From Cristatella mucedo (lineage: Eukaryota > Bryozoa > Phylactolaemata > Cristatellidae), in contig WPIO01000021.1 in NCBI GenBank assembly GCA_009760855.2, forward strand, positions 2,182,501 to 2,246,500: a DNA stretch of 64,000 nucleotides. Direction: 5' to 3'. Positions 45,785 to 61,526 of this stretch are shown here, piece by piece. How positions within the stretch are numbered: position 1 is the stretch's first letter; every line of letters starts with the position of its first letter. The position numbers and the translations under genes are program-made. The notes beneath the pieces were generated by a model. It saw nothing but the letters and a program-made list of their open reading frames with translations. It was not told the DNA's origin and did no database searches.

Positions 45785-46012
45785 TGGTTGGAGCGGGTGC
45801 AGTACCGCGCGAGAATGGGCGATAGTCGGGCTCAAGCGGCGGCGGGGCCGTGCGGTCGATGTGGGGTATAGAGCACTCGCCGCGGCTTCGCTATCGATTC
45901 GCGGCAAGCTTGCGACGTCGAGTGGGCGCGCACGCGCTGAAGCTTGGCTCTTTGAGCTTCGCCCATTACGGAAGTAGCCGCCGCACGCCATCTCCGCCAC
46001 CGAAGGCCTGCC

Positions 46013-46152
46013 GCTCTGGTTAGGCCCAGTAGTTAAGGTGCTCACCTCGACCAAGGTCGGGTCGAGGTCGTGGGCTCGAGCGGGCGACGTGGCAAATGTG
46101 AAGCGCCTAAATAGATATTGCATTCTCTTACGGTGCTATACAAATGAGTTAT
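46013..46152 (+). mobile_element. SINE family B
   Basis: ggttaggcccagtagttaag, gtgctcacctcgaccaagg, tcgtgggctcgagc, then the tail gtgaagcgcctaaatagata, cattctcttacggtgctata and caaatga. It runs into a TA/GT microsatellite. Confidence 0.8.
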
Positions 46153-46240
46153 ATATATATATTTATGTGTGTGTGTGTGTGTGGGTGTGTGTGTGCGTGT
46201 GTGTGTGTGTGTGCGTGTGTGTGTGTGTGCGTTTATGTGT
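46150..46240 (+). repeat. (TA)n-(GT)n microsatellite
   Basis: tatatatat followed by GT-rich repeats, at the 3' end of a SINE B. Confidence 0.93.
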
Positions 46241-46244
46241 ATGA

Positions 46245-46300
46245 GAGCTGATATGTAGAGATTAAGTTCTCTTTGGGTACTATACAAACCAATTATATAT
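46245..46300 (+). mobile_element. SINE B/LINE tail fragment
   Basis: gatatgtagagattaagttc, tctttgggtactatacaaac, then TA-rich. It looks like a second copy of the tail only. Confidence 0.55.
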
Positions 46301-46334
46301 ATATTATATATACGATTATAAACCAATTATATAT

Positions 46335-46445
46335 AATCTATTCAATCGCTTCACACATGCCATAGGGCTCGAGCCCATGATCTCTCAATTACATACACGC
46401 TTACTTCGGTCGGGCGAGCACCTGAACCGCCGGGCCAAACGAGCG
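46335..46445 (-). mobile_element. SINE family B head
   Basis: The minus strand reads gtttggcccggcggttcagg, tgctcgcccgaccgaagta, and B box gggctcgagccc. It faces the SINE B at 46013. Confidence 0.65.
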
Positions 46446-46624
46446 CGCCGCCTAAGCACTCCTGTCACGGCACCTCTCATTCGCGTGGCGGTGAAAACAA
46501 GCTCGGGTGGCGGGTAGGGGGCGCTAACGCGGCGCTGCTTGGCTGAGCTTGGCTGCACGCTAGATTGCTCGTCGATCGTGGCTTAAGCGAGCGGGAAAAC
46601 GTCGCTGCAACCGCCGCTGTCGTG

Positions 46625-46890
46625 TCGTCGCCGACGCTCTTTCTCTTTCCTCGGTGTCTCTATCCTGGGTCAGTCAGTTGTCTCTCCTTCTCTCTACCTC
46701 TATCTATCTGTCTGTCAGACTGTCTCTCTCTCTCTCTCTCTCTCTCATTCTCTCTCTCTTCCTGTCTCTCATTCTCTCTCTCTCTCTCTCGCTCTCTTGT
46801 CGGTCTCACTCAATCTCTCCTTGTCCGTCTCTCGCTCTCTCTCCCTCCCTCTATGTCTCTCTCTCCCTCTGTGTGCGTGTGTCTCTCGCT

Positions 46891-46929
<39 letters not shown>

Positions 46930-47010
46930 TGTCTCTCATTCTCTCTCTCGCTCTCTTGTCGGTCTCACTCAATCTCTCCTTGTCAGTCTCTCTCTCCCTC
47001 TCTCCTATTT
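46625..47010 (+). repeat. CT-rich tract with internal duplication
   Basis: A (CT)n/(TCTC) tract of nearly 400 bp. A block starting cttcctgtctctcattc and containing gtcggtctcactcaatctc appears at 46758 and again at 46925. The 201-codon serine/leucine frame across it is not credible as a gene. Confidence 0.92.
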
Positions 47011-48715
47011 TTCGAGACGTCATAGACTACCACCCCGTGTGTTGCGGCGAGTTCGTGCCCCGACGCACGGGGCGCCTGAGCACTCGCACGTCCGGGTTCG
47101 CGTTACCCCGCGATGCTATTCAGGTCACGAGGTCGACAGGATACGGGCGGTCGCTACTGCGTGGCTCTAGTGGCCGCCGGAGATTTCGCTGCTCACACGT
47201 CGTACCTCCGTAGCGGGGGGGGGGGGAAGGGGAGGGAGGCAATGGGGAGGCCCAGGCGAGAATGGTCTCCGGAGCCGCGGCGTCGGGAGGCCAGGTCGAC
47301 TGCAGGTACCGCTTGGCTGAAGCCCCATTGGCCGGCACGCGAGGGCGCGCGATCGCGCTGGGGCCCTTCGAGGCGAGCTCGCGCCCTCGCGCGCCCGCCG
47401 ACCGGCCGGCAATCGAGCCGGCGAGGTAGGCCGGAGCGCGCACTAGCGAGGTCCGCCAGTCGAACTGACGGTCGGTCGGTCGGTCCCGCCATTTTTGTGT
47501 CGATGCTTATCTCTGCGGCTCGCCCTCGTCGCCGGTACGTGCGGCGCGTTAGCGACAGCTTTGGATAGCAGCCGCGTGCTGGCGGCGCTCGCCGCCTCGA
47601 TTTCCATTCGCCGCGTACGCTCCCGCGCTGCTCTCGCCGGGGTTCAGTCGTTGCGGCGGTCGCCTCTCTCGGTGCACGAACGCTCTGGCAGCGCGTTCGC
47701 GGCGACCGCGTTGCGAGCGCCGTGACCAGCCCATGAGCATCGCCCGAGGAAAGGGGGCGGGGTGGGCGGAGGTGGCGGCGGGGTGTGGGCGTGCGCCTTG
47801 GGTGTGGGCGTACGCCTTGGGCCACGGGGGGGCGGGCACGGCACTTTTTAGCTTGCGGTAATTTTGTTCTCATCAATTAGGCCTACGAATGTGAAGCAAA
47901 ATATTGATCAAACCGCTGTCTCCCTATTAGAGAATTAATTAGTCTGGTCCAGCCCGACTGAGCCAACTTAGTGGCGCCGGCCAGCCGGCCGGCTTCATGC
48001 CCCGAGCCCTGGCCTCTGAACTCTCGGCCGACCCGCCACGCGCTGGAGCGCTGGCGCTGTCTTAGGTGGTCGTCGCATCGCTCTCCTCGACTCCCCTGAG
48101 TGCCGCCGCAGCCGCAGCTTCTGCCCGCGGTGAGTCGACGCTCTGCCGCCGTGCGACCGACGCAGGCGGCGTAGCCGCCGCGCATCCGCGCCCGAGTTCG
48201 CCCGCTTGCGGCGAGTGACCGCGTAAATTAAGGCTCGCTCGCTCGGTCGGGGCACCGCGCCGGTCGCGAGTGTCTGCCGCCCGCCCGCCCGAAGCAGCGG
48301 GCGCCGCCGCTGCTGTTGCCGGTCGGCATTTTGCGCGAACGTGCGAGTACGGCGGGCTGGCGCTCGCCTGAGGGAGCTGACTGCGGCCTCGGCTGCTGCT
48401 GCCCGCAGCTCCGGCGCCTGACCGCCGCCGCCGCCGCCGAAGGGGGTCGGCTATTTAGCGCCGCCGCTGAGTGCCAGCTGCCGCGTGGTCACTCGTCGCG
48501 TAATCGGCTTCAGCAGCTCGCGGCGCCGCCCGATGAGCCGACCGAAGGGCGCCGCGCGAACGCGTCGTCGCCTGATCTCTCAGCCACTGGCCGGGCTCGG
48601 AGCAACTCTCGCCCGGGTCTCCGGCTCCAGCACCGGAGCTAATCGTTTGCCGGCAGTCAGGCTCTTCGCCGAGCTCTGTTACCGCCTCTCGGCAGCAGAG
48701 CTTGCACTTGCTGGG
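47011..48715. other. Strongly CpG-rich block (CpG-island-like)
   Basis: Dense CpG, G-runs (47214-47226) and CCG repeats near 48420-48440. The longest frame (227 codons, 47193-47876 minus) is arginine/proline/alanine-rich and overlaps other long frames, as expected by chance. Words such as cccgccattttt (47486) on the plus strand resemble YY1-type ATGGC promoter elements in minus orientation. A promoter is plausible but no gene is identified. Confidence 0.45.
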
Positions 48716-52544
<3,829 letters not shown>

Positions 52545-52922
52545 TGCTTAAAATAATAACGATACCAATTTTAAAACCAAGTTTTTTATATAGCAAACCA
52601 AGAGAACCAAACCTTTATCCGGATGCTTAAAACACCTGCAAGAGAAGCAATAGCCAATACTTACTGACAAGCAATGCATCATGCTCAGATTGCATTGCTG
52701 CAGAACACAAGTATCGTGCTTACTTTATTAAGAAAATAGCACACGAGAAGTCACTCAGGGCCGCTGCAATGTTGAAACCCTGGTTACTAACATGCCCATA
52801 ATCATGCACAGATGAGCATTCAAAGCAGCACACGAAAAAAGACAAGTTCCTTAGGGGGGGGCCTGGAAAAGCTGAGACGAACAGATGCATTTCAAGCTGA
52901 GATTTTTTAGGATGAAAGATTG

Positions 52923-53017
52923 CGATCTAGTGCAAGCGATGGCAAGACGATCGTGGTCTAGTGCGAGCGATGGCAAGACGATCGTGGTCTAGTGCCAGCG
53001 ATGGCAGAACGATTGGG
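52923..53017 (+). repeat. Minisatellite, three units of 31 bp
   Basis: The unit g(t/a)tctagtgcNagcgatggca, agacgatcgtg is repeated three times with a few changes. It lies in the 3' part of the family 3 LINE. Confidence 0.88.
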
Positions 53018-53283
53018 GGCCAAGGAGTGCACGGGGCAGAAGCAAGCTGGAAGAACAAAGAATTTGGATGGGTAGGCTGGCTGATGCAAGTGGCTGAAGC
53101 GACATGCAAGGGTAAGAGAGAACCTTGAATGAGATTCGATGCTTAATCGGGATCTAGTGAAGCTCTGACAGATGTGGTTTGATATGGCTGCTGCTACTAC
53201 TTTGACTACAGGTCAGTCAAGCTGCCGAGTTTTGCATCGGTTGCAGATAAGAAGGACAGGCTGAGATTCCTCAACAAAGAGAG

Positions 53284-53400
53284 TTATAATAATAATAATA
53301 ATATGAATAATAAACTTGATATAGCAAGCACCCTCAGCAACCTCAATCTCTTTCTAGGCATTTTACATTTGCTGCAAAACCATTCTGCAACGGACAAAAA
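53284..53400 (-). mobile_element. Family-1 LINE tail nested in family 3
   Basis: (AAT)n, then cttgatatagcaagcaccct, cagcaacctcaatctctttc, taggcattttacatttgctg in plus orientation. Family 3 words appear on both sides. Confidence 0.7.
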
Positions 53401-54343
53401 AGCTAGTAGTACTTGGTATTAGGGAAGCAAGAAAGTGTTGAGTTGCTATAATCAAGATGCTATATCCTAATTTCGTAAATAGTTTGAATGAATTACTCTT
53501 GGCCAAGCACACTCTAATTTAGGCAACGTTCATCAGCTGAAACTTGGACGACTTGACAATGGAGGCAATGTGGGTATGCAATGACAAGTAGTTATAGAAC
53601 AGTATGCCCAGATTACAGAAAGACGTTATGGGAGGAACACTTGATGGGTCACTTTTGAGTATGAGCTCTTGCAACCATAGGGCGAAACTAAGCTTACTCA
53701 TAGTTTTAATGTTGGTCTTATTGTCTTTAAGCTCTGGGAAGGCCATCCAAGTTAGAGTGCAGTCGATGATGAAGGCTGCAAGGGAGGTGAGTAGCTGGAT
53801 GCAGAGCAGCGTTGAAAAGAGTGATAGGATAGGTAGATAGCTGAGTGCGATCGGTACAGACATGAAAGCCACAATTGTGTTTGGTGGTGGCATCAGCATG
53901 AGGGAGAGTATAAATAGTGACTAGTAAGGGATGTAAGGCCGAACCCTGAGGGACTACATACTTTAAGGGCTCCCCTGATGACCGGCAGCCACTTACATCG
54001 ACACTCTGACATCTCTCACTAAGGAAGGCCTAACCAAGTTAAGCACTGTGCCAGAGCATCTGATCGTCCATTGTATTCAAACAGTGCTGAGAGATCTAAG
54101 AGAGCTAGCAGAGAGGTCTTAACCTGATCAGCACTGACTCGAGGTCATTATAAACCAGCAGCAGACTAGTTTCTGGGAAATAGTAAGCTCTAGTTTGAGG
54201 GGGTATTGTGCCTCTGATCGATTTCGTAGAGCTACTAGACAACCTGCTAGCTATCATAGCTTGCCGAAGACACCGTGCTCTGTGCTTGTTGTGCTCGGTG
54301 TGTACCGACGTTTAACCTTTGCAAATGCCTCTATATATGCCCA

Positions 54344-54439
54344 TGTGTGTGTGTGTGTGTGTGAGCGTGCATGCTCGTGCGCGTGTATGTATGTATATGT
54401 ATATATACATATACACACAGGCATGCACACCCAGACATA

Positions 54440-54520
<81 letters not shown>

Positions 54521-54541
54521 ACACACACACATATATATACA
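54344..54541 (+). repeat. (GT)n and (CA)n microsatellites
   Basis: A (GT)n run at 54344-54364 and mixed TA/TG, followed by about 95 bp of pure CA (54440-54533) and TATA-rich ends. Together they can form an inverted (GT)/(CA) structure. Confidence 0.95.
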
Positions 54542-55004
54542 TATTTATAAGTGCAGTGTTGATACATACATGCATGCATACAATAATTACAGTGTCACAT
54601 ACGTGTACACACTTGCAATATATGTATGGGTATTTGTGCACTGAGTGCATGTCTGCATGTGTGTGCAAGTGTGTGTGCGCGCGCGTGAATGCCGAGCTTA
54701 CGCGAGAGCTTACCCTGACTATCTTTTAGTGGTGTACCCATAGCGAAGTCAAAGAGGAGCCAGATGACCAATCGAATAGGTCTAAAGAGCTTGCCGGGTG
54801 TAAGGGTGCCTGTGCCCTCTTCAGGTTTATTTGACCTCATCGGTTTCCCTAACCTGGTTTGATACTTTGACTGAAAAAGAATGTGCAACTTTCTAAAAGT
54901 AAAGCATCGGCTGTCTCTTAAAACAGCAGTTGCTATGCGTTATAGCTGCATGGCTCATTGCACGAGCTAGCCACAAGGAAGCACTCACAGAATGGTATTG
55001 GTAC

Positions 55005-57019
55005 TGGGTTTTCTGAAAAACAGTTATTTAAAAAAACTGCTGTTTACTGTTTTTAATTTTCAAAAAACAGCTGTTACCAGCGGTTTTTAAAATTCTTTTA
55101 TTTTTTCCACTAGTTTTACAGTTGATAGCTAATTTTGAGATAGGCACGTTTTATTATATAGATTTTGTGAGAAGCTACAATCAAAATCAATAGTAAGTCT
55201 CAATCAATACATTTTTACTTTCTATAGTAATATTTCAAGAATACTAGTGAATTAAGCGACTTGTCTGAGACGTGATCTTAATTTTTTACAGAAATTCGTA
55301 CAGACCGAACAAACTCGTTTTCAACGTCCGTTGATGTCGGTTTAATGGATAGAATTTCGTTGCGAAATTTCTGGAGGTTTCCAGTGCTCTGGCCAGAGTT
55401 CCCAAAGAACCCGAATTCAGACTTGAGCCATTTTAAACTGCCTTGCCCACCGTCTGCAATTGGCTATCCATCTTTTTGAAGCAATTAATTCAGTTCATTT
55501 TGAAGAAACAAATTCACACTTTCAGCATCATTTGACGGCTGTTCGACATCAACTTATATATCGTTAAGTCCAAATAGACGAGCCGCGAGACTTCCTGCCA
55601 TATTTAGCATTGTTGCTGATGGGTGACAGATAGATATTTGAGACTGCGACCTCTGTTAGTTGTCCCGTGTATGGCGATCTATGTCTTTAATAGCGGCTCC
55701 AACATTGTTTGGATCGAGTTCCAACGCGTCTTCACGTCAAGATACAGTTAAATCTTGCCTCCGAGCTCACTTTTTACTTTGGATTAAAAGACATTATTTT
55801 GAACAGTTAATTTTTTGATGATTGTGTGATTTGGTGAATAGATCTTGGTAATCTATATCTCCTTCGAATGTATCATCGCCGATCGATTCCAAGTCCGTTC
55901 CTGCTGCAAAATTGTCCATTTCATCAATATCATCCCTATCCAGGTTAGAATCGTCCATCTCAGTACTTTTCTCGTACAATGTGTCACATACTCCAAAGTG
56001 CAGACCATTTTATAAGCAGAAATTTTCAATGACATCGATGCAGCTAAGCATTTTTTATGCACTGCAGCACCTCCCTGAGTAGATCCCACCAAATCCCTCT
56101 TCACTGTTATTCCAAAAAACGCTCAAATGTCGTTCATTGATTCGACCATATTAAGAGTGCACGAACTAAATATTTCGACCAAGACCGGTCTTGGTTGTTA
56201 TTTTATCGTCACTATCATGAATGTTGACCCCGAAGAGTCGAAGTTCTCTCACGGTTGTGTATTCATCTACAGTCATGTAAACTTGACTCCTCTCTCAAGT
56301 TTTCCTTTGATGTCACAATCGTTTCGTTTCTCTTTTCTTCGAAATCATCATGCACCAGCTTCATCTCATTGCTTGATTTCGCTGGAAGTTTGACTCCGTG
56401 CCTTGAGAGATTGATTGCCATATATACTTGTTTCTAGTGATGGCTCTAATCGATATTCCATCATTAGCTTGATCGGAAATAATCTCCTTCAGACTCTTTC
56501 GCCCCGGGAAATCGGAAATCGTTTTTGTCCTCGTATTGTTCACGAGCTCTTTCTTGGATGCAAACCATCCAGCAGGTTTATTAAAATTGATTCCATGTAT
56601 TTTCAGATAATTCTTTATCGTTGTTGTGGAGTTTCCAGAACATTTGATAATTTTATTGCACCGTCCACATTGACTTTGTAGCTCTTCCGTAATAGGATTA
56701 TTTCATTTTTTGGTGTAGTCCCAATTGAGAACAAGGCTGAAAAGAACTATTTATTGATGCCAAAAGATCAATTTAATTCACAACTTACTTAATTTAAAAA
56801 AAATTGCACTTTAGTTTTAGTTTTTAGCCGATTTGATCAAATCAGCATACAAATCACTAATGCATTCAGGTTGGAGCTTCAGTTGTAGTACCTTTTGTTA
56901 AAAAATTTCTATTAGAAACAGTAAAACAGTCAGAAAAAATAGCAGTTTACTGTTTTGTTTATTTTGGGTGAAAAGGAGCTGTTTTACTGTTATCATTAAA
57001 CAGTTAACAGAAACCCTAG
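55005..57019 (-). mobile_element. Decayed hAT transposon with transposase remnants
   Basis: AT-rich 2-kb unit whose ends (ggttttctgaaaaacag on the left, agggtttctgttaactg as reverse complement of the right) form loose terminal inverted repeats rich in CAGTTT/AAACTG words. Minus-strand translation gives, in order: a BED-finger-like CGRCNKIIKCSGNSTT..LKIHG (about 56600-56690); SLKEIISDQANDGISIRAIT; TVDEYTTVRELRLFGVNIH (about 56216-56277, compare LDEWTS..NRRYLNVNLH); CL.NGLHFGVCDTLYEK (about 55971-56022, compare CLAHGIHLAVCDVLY); and LDVKTRWNSIQTMLE (about 55703-55747). These are hAT transposase blocks. Stops and frameshifts lie between them. I could not confirm an 8-bp target duplication. Confidence 0.85.
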
Positions 57020-60000
57020 TGGGCACCGAGTTTGTGGGGTATTCATTAGCGGCAGTGCTCGTATTTCCCCCGAGTCATCATTTGAGCTTACCATACTGCT
57101 ACCGGCCTTAGTATTAACTAGCAAGCTGATGAGCATGCATTAATGCTCTCAAGTTGTGGTTGTCACTCAATGGCTGATTTTTTTAAAGTGCTCACGCACC
57201 GCTCTAATGGAAATGATCAGTGGAAACCCACAAGTAGATGTTGGAAAAAATTTACCAGGGCGAACAGAAACATCACATTTGAGGAAGCACTAAGTAAAGT
57301 AGAAAGCAAAGTTTGGCTGATTCAACACAGCACCTTACATGGGGCTAAGACCAAGCATATGACCCAGCCAGTACCTCGCCTGTTCTTTCTCCAAAGCACG
57401 TTTTACTGGAACGCCATTTGACTTCCTCTGCATGCAATATACATTGTTGATTCAAAGTGTAAGTGCTTGTCAGCATCTTGTTTTGATGCTGTTCGGTATG
57501 CACAGCAGATTTAAGTGAAACTTGTACTAATGAGCTGCTTAGGGCCACAACCTTATCAGCCTGTAATGGTTTCAATGCTTCTTGTTGGCTTTAAACATGC
57601 TAGCTATAAGCTCATGCAAGAACTTTATTGGAGAGCTTTAGTACCAGTAAACTACTGCTCGTGCTCCGTACGACAGCCGTTGCGCTGCTCGGACGCACTT
57701 AACTGAAAAACCGACTCAAGTACTTAATTCGGGGGTCCAAGCCTAAGTGCGGGTGAAATTGCCTGGAGTCAGCTCCGTTGAAATCAGCTTGGATGCCTTG
57801 CGCATGGGGTACAATGCTTTTATAGGCAGGTGAAACATTCTGATCTACGGTCTACTTTGCCTACGAGCTGAGAGATCTTGTCCTCCTACATGCGCTGCAT
57901 TTGTCATTTGTCATTTGCCGTTGCTGAAATCGAACGACGACATGTCTGAACATCCTGGAGCATCGAAACGTCTAACTTGGTTTTAGTTCGACTGTGACCT
58001 CTGCACCACAGTAACACAAAGATCAGCTGTGAGGGAGGGGCTGAGGGGAGTACTGTTGGTTGTCTGGCAACCAATTGGCTCCTTAGCACAAATCCTGATC
58101 TGCCCTCTTGCATGCCTGCTTGCAGCACACCATCTGCTCCAGCAGTATCTGCTAGGTGCAGAGCTTGAAACCAGCTGACTGTATCCGTTGACTTCTGAAG
58201 GATTGGCCTGCAGGCTTGCTGCAACCGGTTATAACTGACCCAGTCACCTGGTGCTGGTTTTTATCGTTGGCCTTGTCTCAGCCTGATGGACAGGTTACTC
58301 TGGTTTTACTGGCAGGTGCCCTAAAAGCCTGCTGCCAGCCGGAGGACTGACAAACTCGGTCGAGGCACATGAAAATAGTAACTATGCCCACCTACCAGCT
58401 GGGGCTGGAAGTACAGTGCTGCTAACCGAAGACTCCCAAAGAATTTGAGGTTGGCTGGCAGCACAGCCAACAGACTTGTGGTCAGAGAAAGAGAAGGCAA
58501 GCTTTAATCCATCAGCGTGGCCCAGATTCGATAGTCGAATGGGCACAGATGCATGGCTGCAGGCATGTGAACAGCTCCAGCTGAGCCACACAGCACCGGT
58601 GGCCCGAGCCGGAATCGCTCAAGAACACCGAGTCGTTTGCCCCAATCATATGCCCGCCTGTCTGTCGCCAAGCCGGCCCAAAAGGTAGGCACACAGCTAC
58701 CGGAACTGGCAAGGAGTACGCTGGCTCGTGTGCCGCTCGAGGCAGAGTGTGGGGAAGCTGATGCTGCCGCCGGCTCAAGCCGGCTCAAGCGCTGCTGCGA
58801 ACTCGGGTCAAAGTGCGCAGCATGCTTAGCTCATGGGCAGCTGCAGCTGCACACTGGGTGAGCAAGCAGCACCGCCTGCCGTCGCAGCATGAGTCCCAAG
58901 CCCATGTGCTGAGAGAGCTGGTCGTCGCGAGAGTTGCCTGTCCGCCGCCACGCCCTGATGCTCTGGCAAGGTTTCCGAAAGTTCCCAATGCCACGGCTCT
59001 GCCTACGCGTCCGCGGGAGCGATCGACGGGTGTACGAGTGGTGCCGACCGAGCAGTAAGTGTTCGTCTCTCGCCGATAGCCGGTCAGTTTGGTGATGCAC
59101 TTCGAATCTATGTCAGGTTTTGCTCTGTAAGCGGCTGATGAAAACTAGAGGAATTGCAGTGCAAATATGCTGCAGTCTCGGTCGGTGCATTAAAGAGCCC
59201 CCCAGCTTTACATTTCGGTTTTGTAGGACGTCTTTCCCCCACCCCCTATCGTTCACCACATGCAACCGAGCTTGATTGATGCCAAACATGCAGGCGTGCA
59301 ATCTATCCCCGGCTTCCAATGTTCTTTGCTGGTTTCAAATTCCTGTTCACGAGTAGCTAGCTGTGCCTGCCCCCACTTCAATGGTGGCGCTTTTTGGGGC
59401 TTGAGTGCTTCGTGGACTCGTTAGGTTCAGGAAGGCTCAATGACAAACCATTGGTGGACCTTTTACCCGGACTGCAGTCGCCGGCCTGTGTGAGTTCACC
59501 TGGTATCGTTATTAAGAGCAATTATCTTCCGGGCTGGTTACCAGTGGCTTCTGCCAAACTTGTCACAGCAGCAGCAGCAGCACGTGCTCACAATCTTGCT
59601 GTATACAGATTTTCACGTGCTTCATGTCATGCAGCTAAGTCAGTTCAAAAAACCCCTTGTGGTTTATACAATTCGCCTTGGTCAGGCTCCTTGTCACCCT
59701 ACTGTTGCCTGGGTTTGGGCTTACTGTCAAGAAGGCTGCTGCAGCCCATTGACCCCGGCTTCACAAACCCGTGGTACATCGATCCTTCCAGTCTGCGCTT
59801 CTTTAGTAACACTCAGTCGGCCCTTGGATGCTACAGTGCTTTACATTAAATTAGTTTAAATTACCATCGGAAGCTACAGCGCTTTTCAAATCCATTTCAG
59901 TCGCTCTTAGAACCTGGCCATTAGTTATGACAGTCATAGGGATAGCTCTGATGTGAGACCAAAGAGCAGCTGGTATTAGTAGCAAAGAGCATAATATCTT

Positions 60001-60286
60001 TGATGATATTTGTATGATTATCATTTGCATGACCATTCAGCCAATCTGTAGTAGTCTGATGGAAATTGCAGTGAAATGCAGGCTCTAAGTGTTCACGTGA
60101 CTGGCTGGGACTGCAGGATATTCTCCATTTAGCCCCCATTTCAAGCCCACTGATAAATGCTCGTGTTCAGCTACCTGTTGGGAAGGGCAAAGTACTACTC
60201 AGGCTGTACTAGAAAGGCTTTAGCTGGAATTTTGTTTGAGCACAAGGCGACGATGCGCCCAAGTCTCCATTAATTAGCTATAATAA
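57020..60286. other. 3.3 kb without recognised gene
   Basis: The longest frame (59394-59849 plus, 151 codons) and an overlapping 99-codon frame have unremarkable sequence and no domain I know. A small gccggctcaagccggctcaag duplication lies at about 58771. No element identified. Confidence 0.35.
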
Positions 60287-60680
60287 TAATAATAACAATA
60301 ATAATTCACTTGATAAAGCGCCCTCAGGGAACTTAATCTCTCTCTAGGCGCTTTACATTTGCTGTAAAGTGAAATGCCATTGAATGGTAAGTAAAATCAT
60401 GCTTGAAAAAAATAAACGAAATGAATAATATGGTTAGGGGTGACATGCACAGGGTCAGCATGCAAATGTGGTTAGTGGCAGCATGCACAGTGTCAGCATG
60501 CATAAGCACATCCAGGACGAATCGCAGGGACCCACTAAATGCTCTCCTAAATAGGTGTTTTTTTAGGTTCCTTTTAAATGTGGTCAGGTCAGGGGATGTT
60601 CTGACGCAGGTCGGGAGGGAGTTCCAGGCTTTGGGAGCGTATGAACTAAATGCACGGTCTCCAAAGGATTTAAGGTTTGC
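60287..60680 (-). mobile_element. Family-1 LINE 3' end
   Basis: (AAT)n start, tail (gcgccctcagggaacttaat, ctctctctaggcgctttac), 3' untranslated region and C-terminal coding words up to ggatttaaggtttg. It ends abruptly at unrelated sequence. Confidence 0.9.
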
Positions 60681-61526
60681 TCATCGTCTTTCCCACTCTA
60701 GGCAACTCAAGACAGAAAAATGGTCTGCCAGAATATCCATTTGTTGTGTGATTCTCAGTGTTCATGCCCATGCTCGTGAGGAAGCTGCTGTCAGTCCATC
60801 ACTGAGGAGATCGCTCGACCTGTCTGACTCTTTCTCTGCCTGCACTCAGTCTTCGTGCCTCTTTGCCTCTTTCTCTCACCCTCTCGTCCCTGTCTAAGCA
60901 TCTTTCTACCTAGTGCACCCTCTTTCTCTCAATGCCTCCATCTCTCCCGTGCCACTCATCTCTATTGCTATTTCTCTCCTCCTCTCTTTCTCAATCCTCA
61001 CTTTGTTTTTCATGGCACACTCGCTTGCTTTCTCATGCATCTTGCTATTATTTCCGTGTTTTGCTGAACCTGCGTCTGCTGCGTGCTGTGCTAGCTCGGT
61101 GGTTTAGGGAAGCAGTGCAGTTTCAACGGAACCGTGCTGCTTCACAATAAGCGGAAAGCACGTACTTCTTAGGTCATCTGCTATGTGCGCAGACTCTCGG
61201 ATTACTGCACAGCTTGCATCAAGTGGTTCCGGGCATCCTGGCTGAACAGCTCCCTATGGCTGGCAAGAATTCTTGTCTGTCTGCCAAGGAATTAACTGGT
61301 CTCTGTTGACTAAGTAGATATGACACATGGTTAGCTTTGTATTCACAGAGAGCTCTTGCTGCACTAAACCGAAGCAGCTGCTGGGCCTCCGACAGTGCTT
61401 ATCCGCTCGGGCATGCCAGTTTGTGCCTGCTGTTTATGTGTAGCATTCTATCTTGCTACAGTAGCCGAGATGGGGCAGACACGGTGCATGTCTGCAGTAC
61501 ATGTCTGGCAGGTGGCTGGCCACGCA
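60681..61526. other. Segment between two LINE ends
   Basis: CT-rich in part (60830-61000). Frames up to 79 codons with no known motif. Confidence 0.35.

Larger units (their letters stand above)
52545..54170 (-). mobile_element. LINE family 3, RT to 3' end, with nested tail
   Basis: The 3' region (52545-52875) matches the copy at 44222. Further 5' the minus strand reads words like PSCRVLHRLQIRRT (compare QNSAARLV). The frame 53519-53899 carries LLTSLAAFIIDCTLTWM, ELKDNKTNIKTMSK and a degraded RNLGILFYNYLSLHTHI, matching the post-catalytic RT segment. The YADD box is not intact. A family-1 tail is inserted at about 53284-53400. Confidence 0.7.

Noticed and set aside
46565..47170. 201-codon plus-strand frame
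   Set aside because: Mostly CT dinucleotide repeat translated as Ser/Leu; no unique domain.
47193..47876. 227-codon minus-strand frame in the CpG-rich block
   Set aside because: Several frames on both strands are open here, as expected for high GC. The product is low-complexity Arg/Pro/Ala and has no recognisable motif.
59394..59849. 151-codon frame as a host gene
   Set aside because: No recognisable domain and an overlapping open frame of 99 codons on the same strand; not enough to call a gene.
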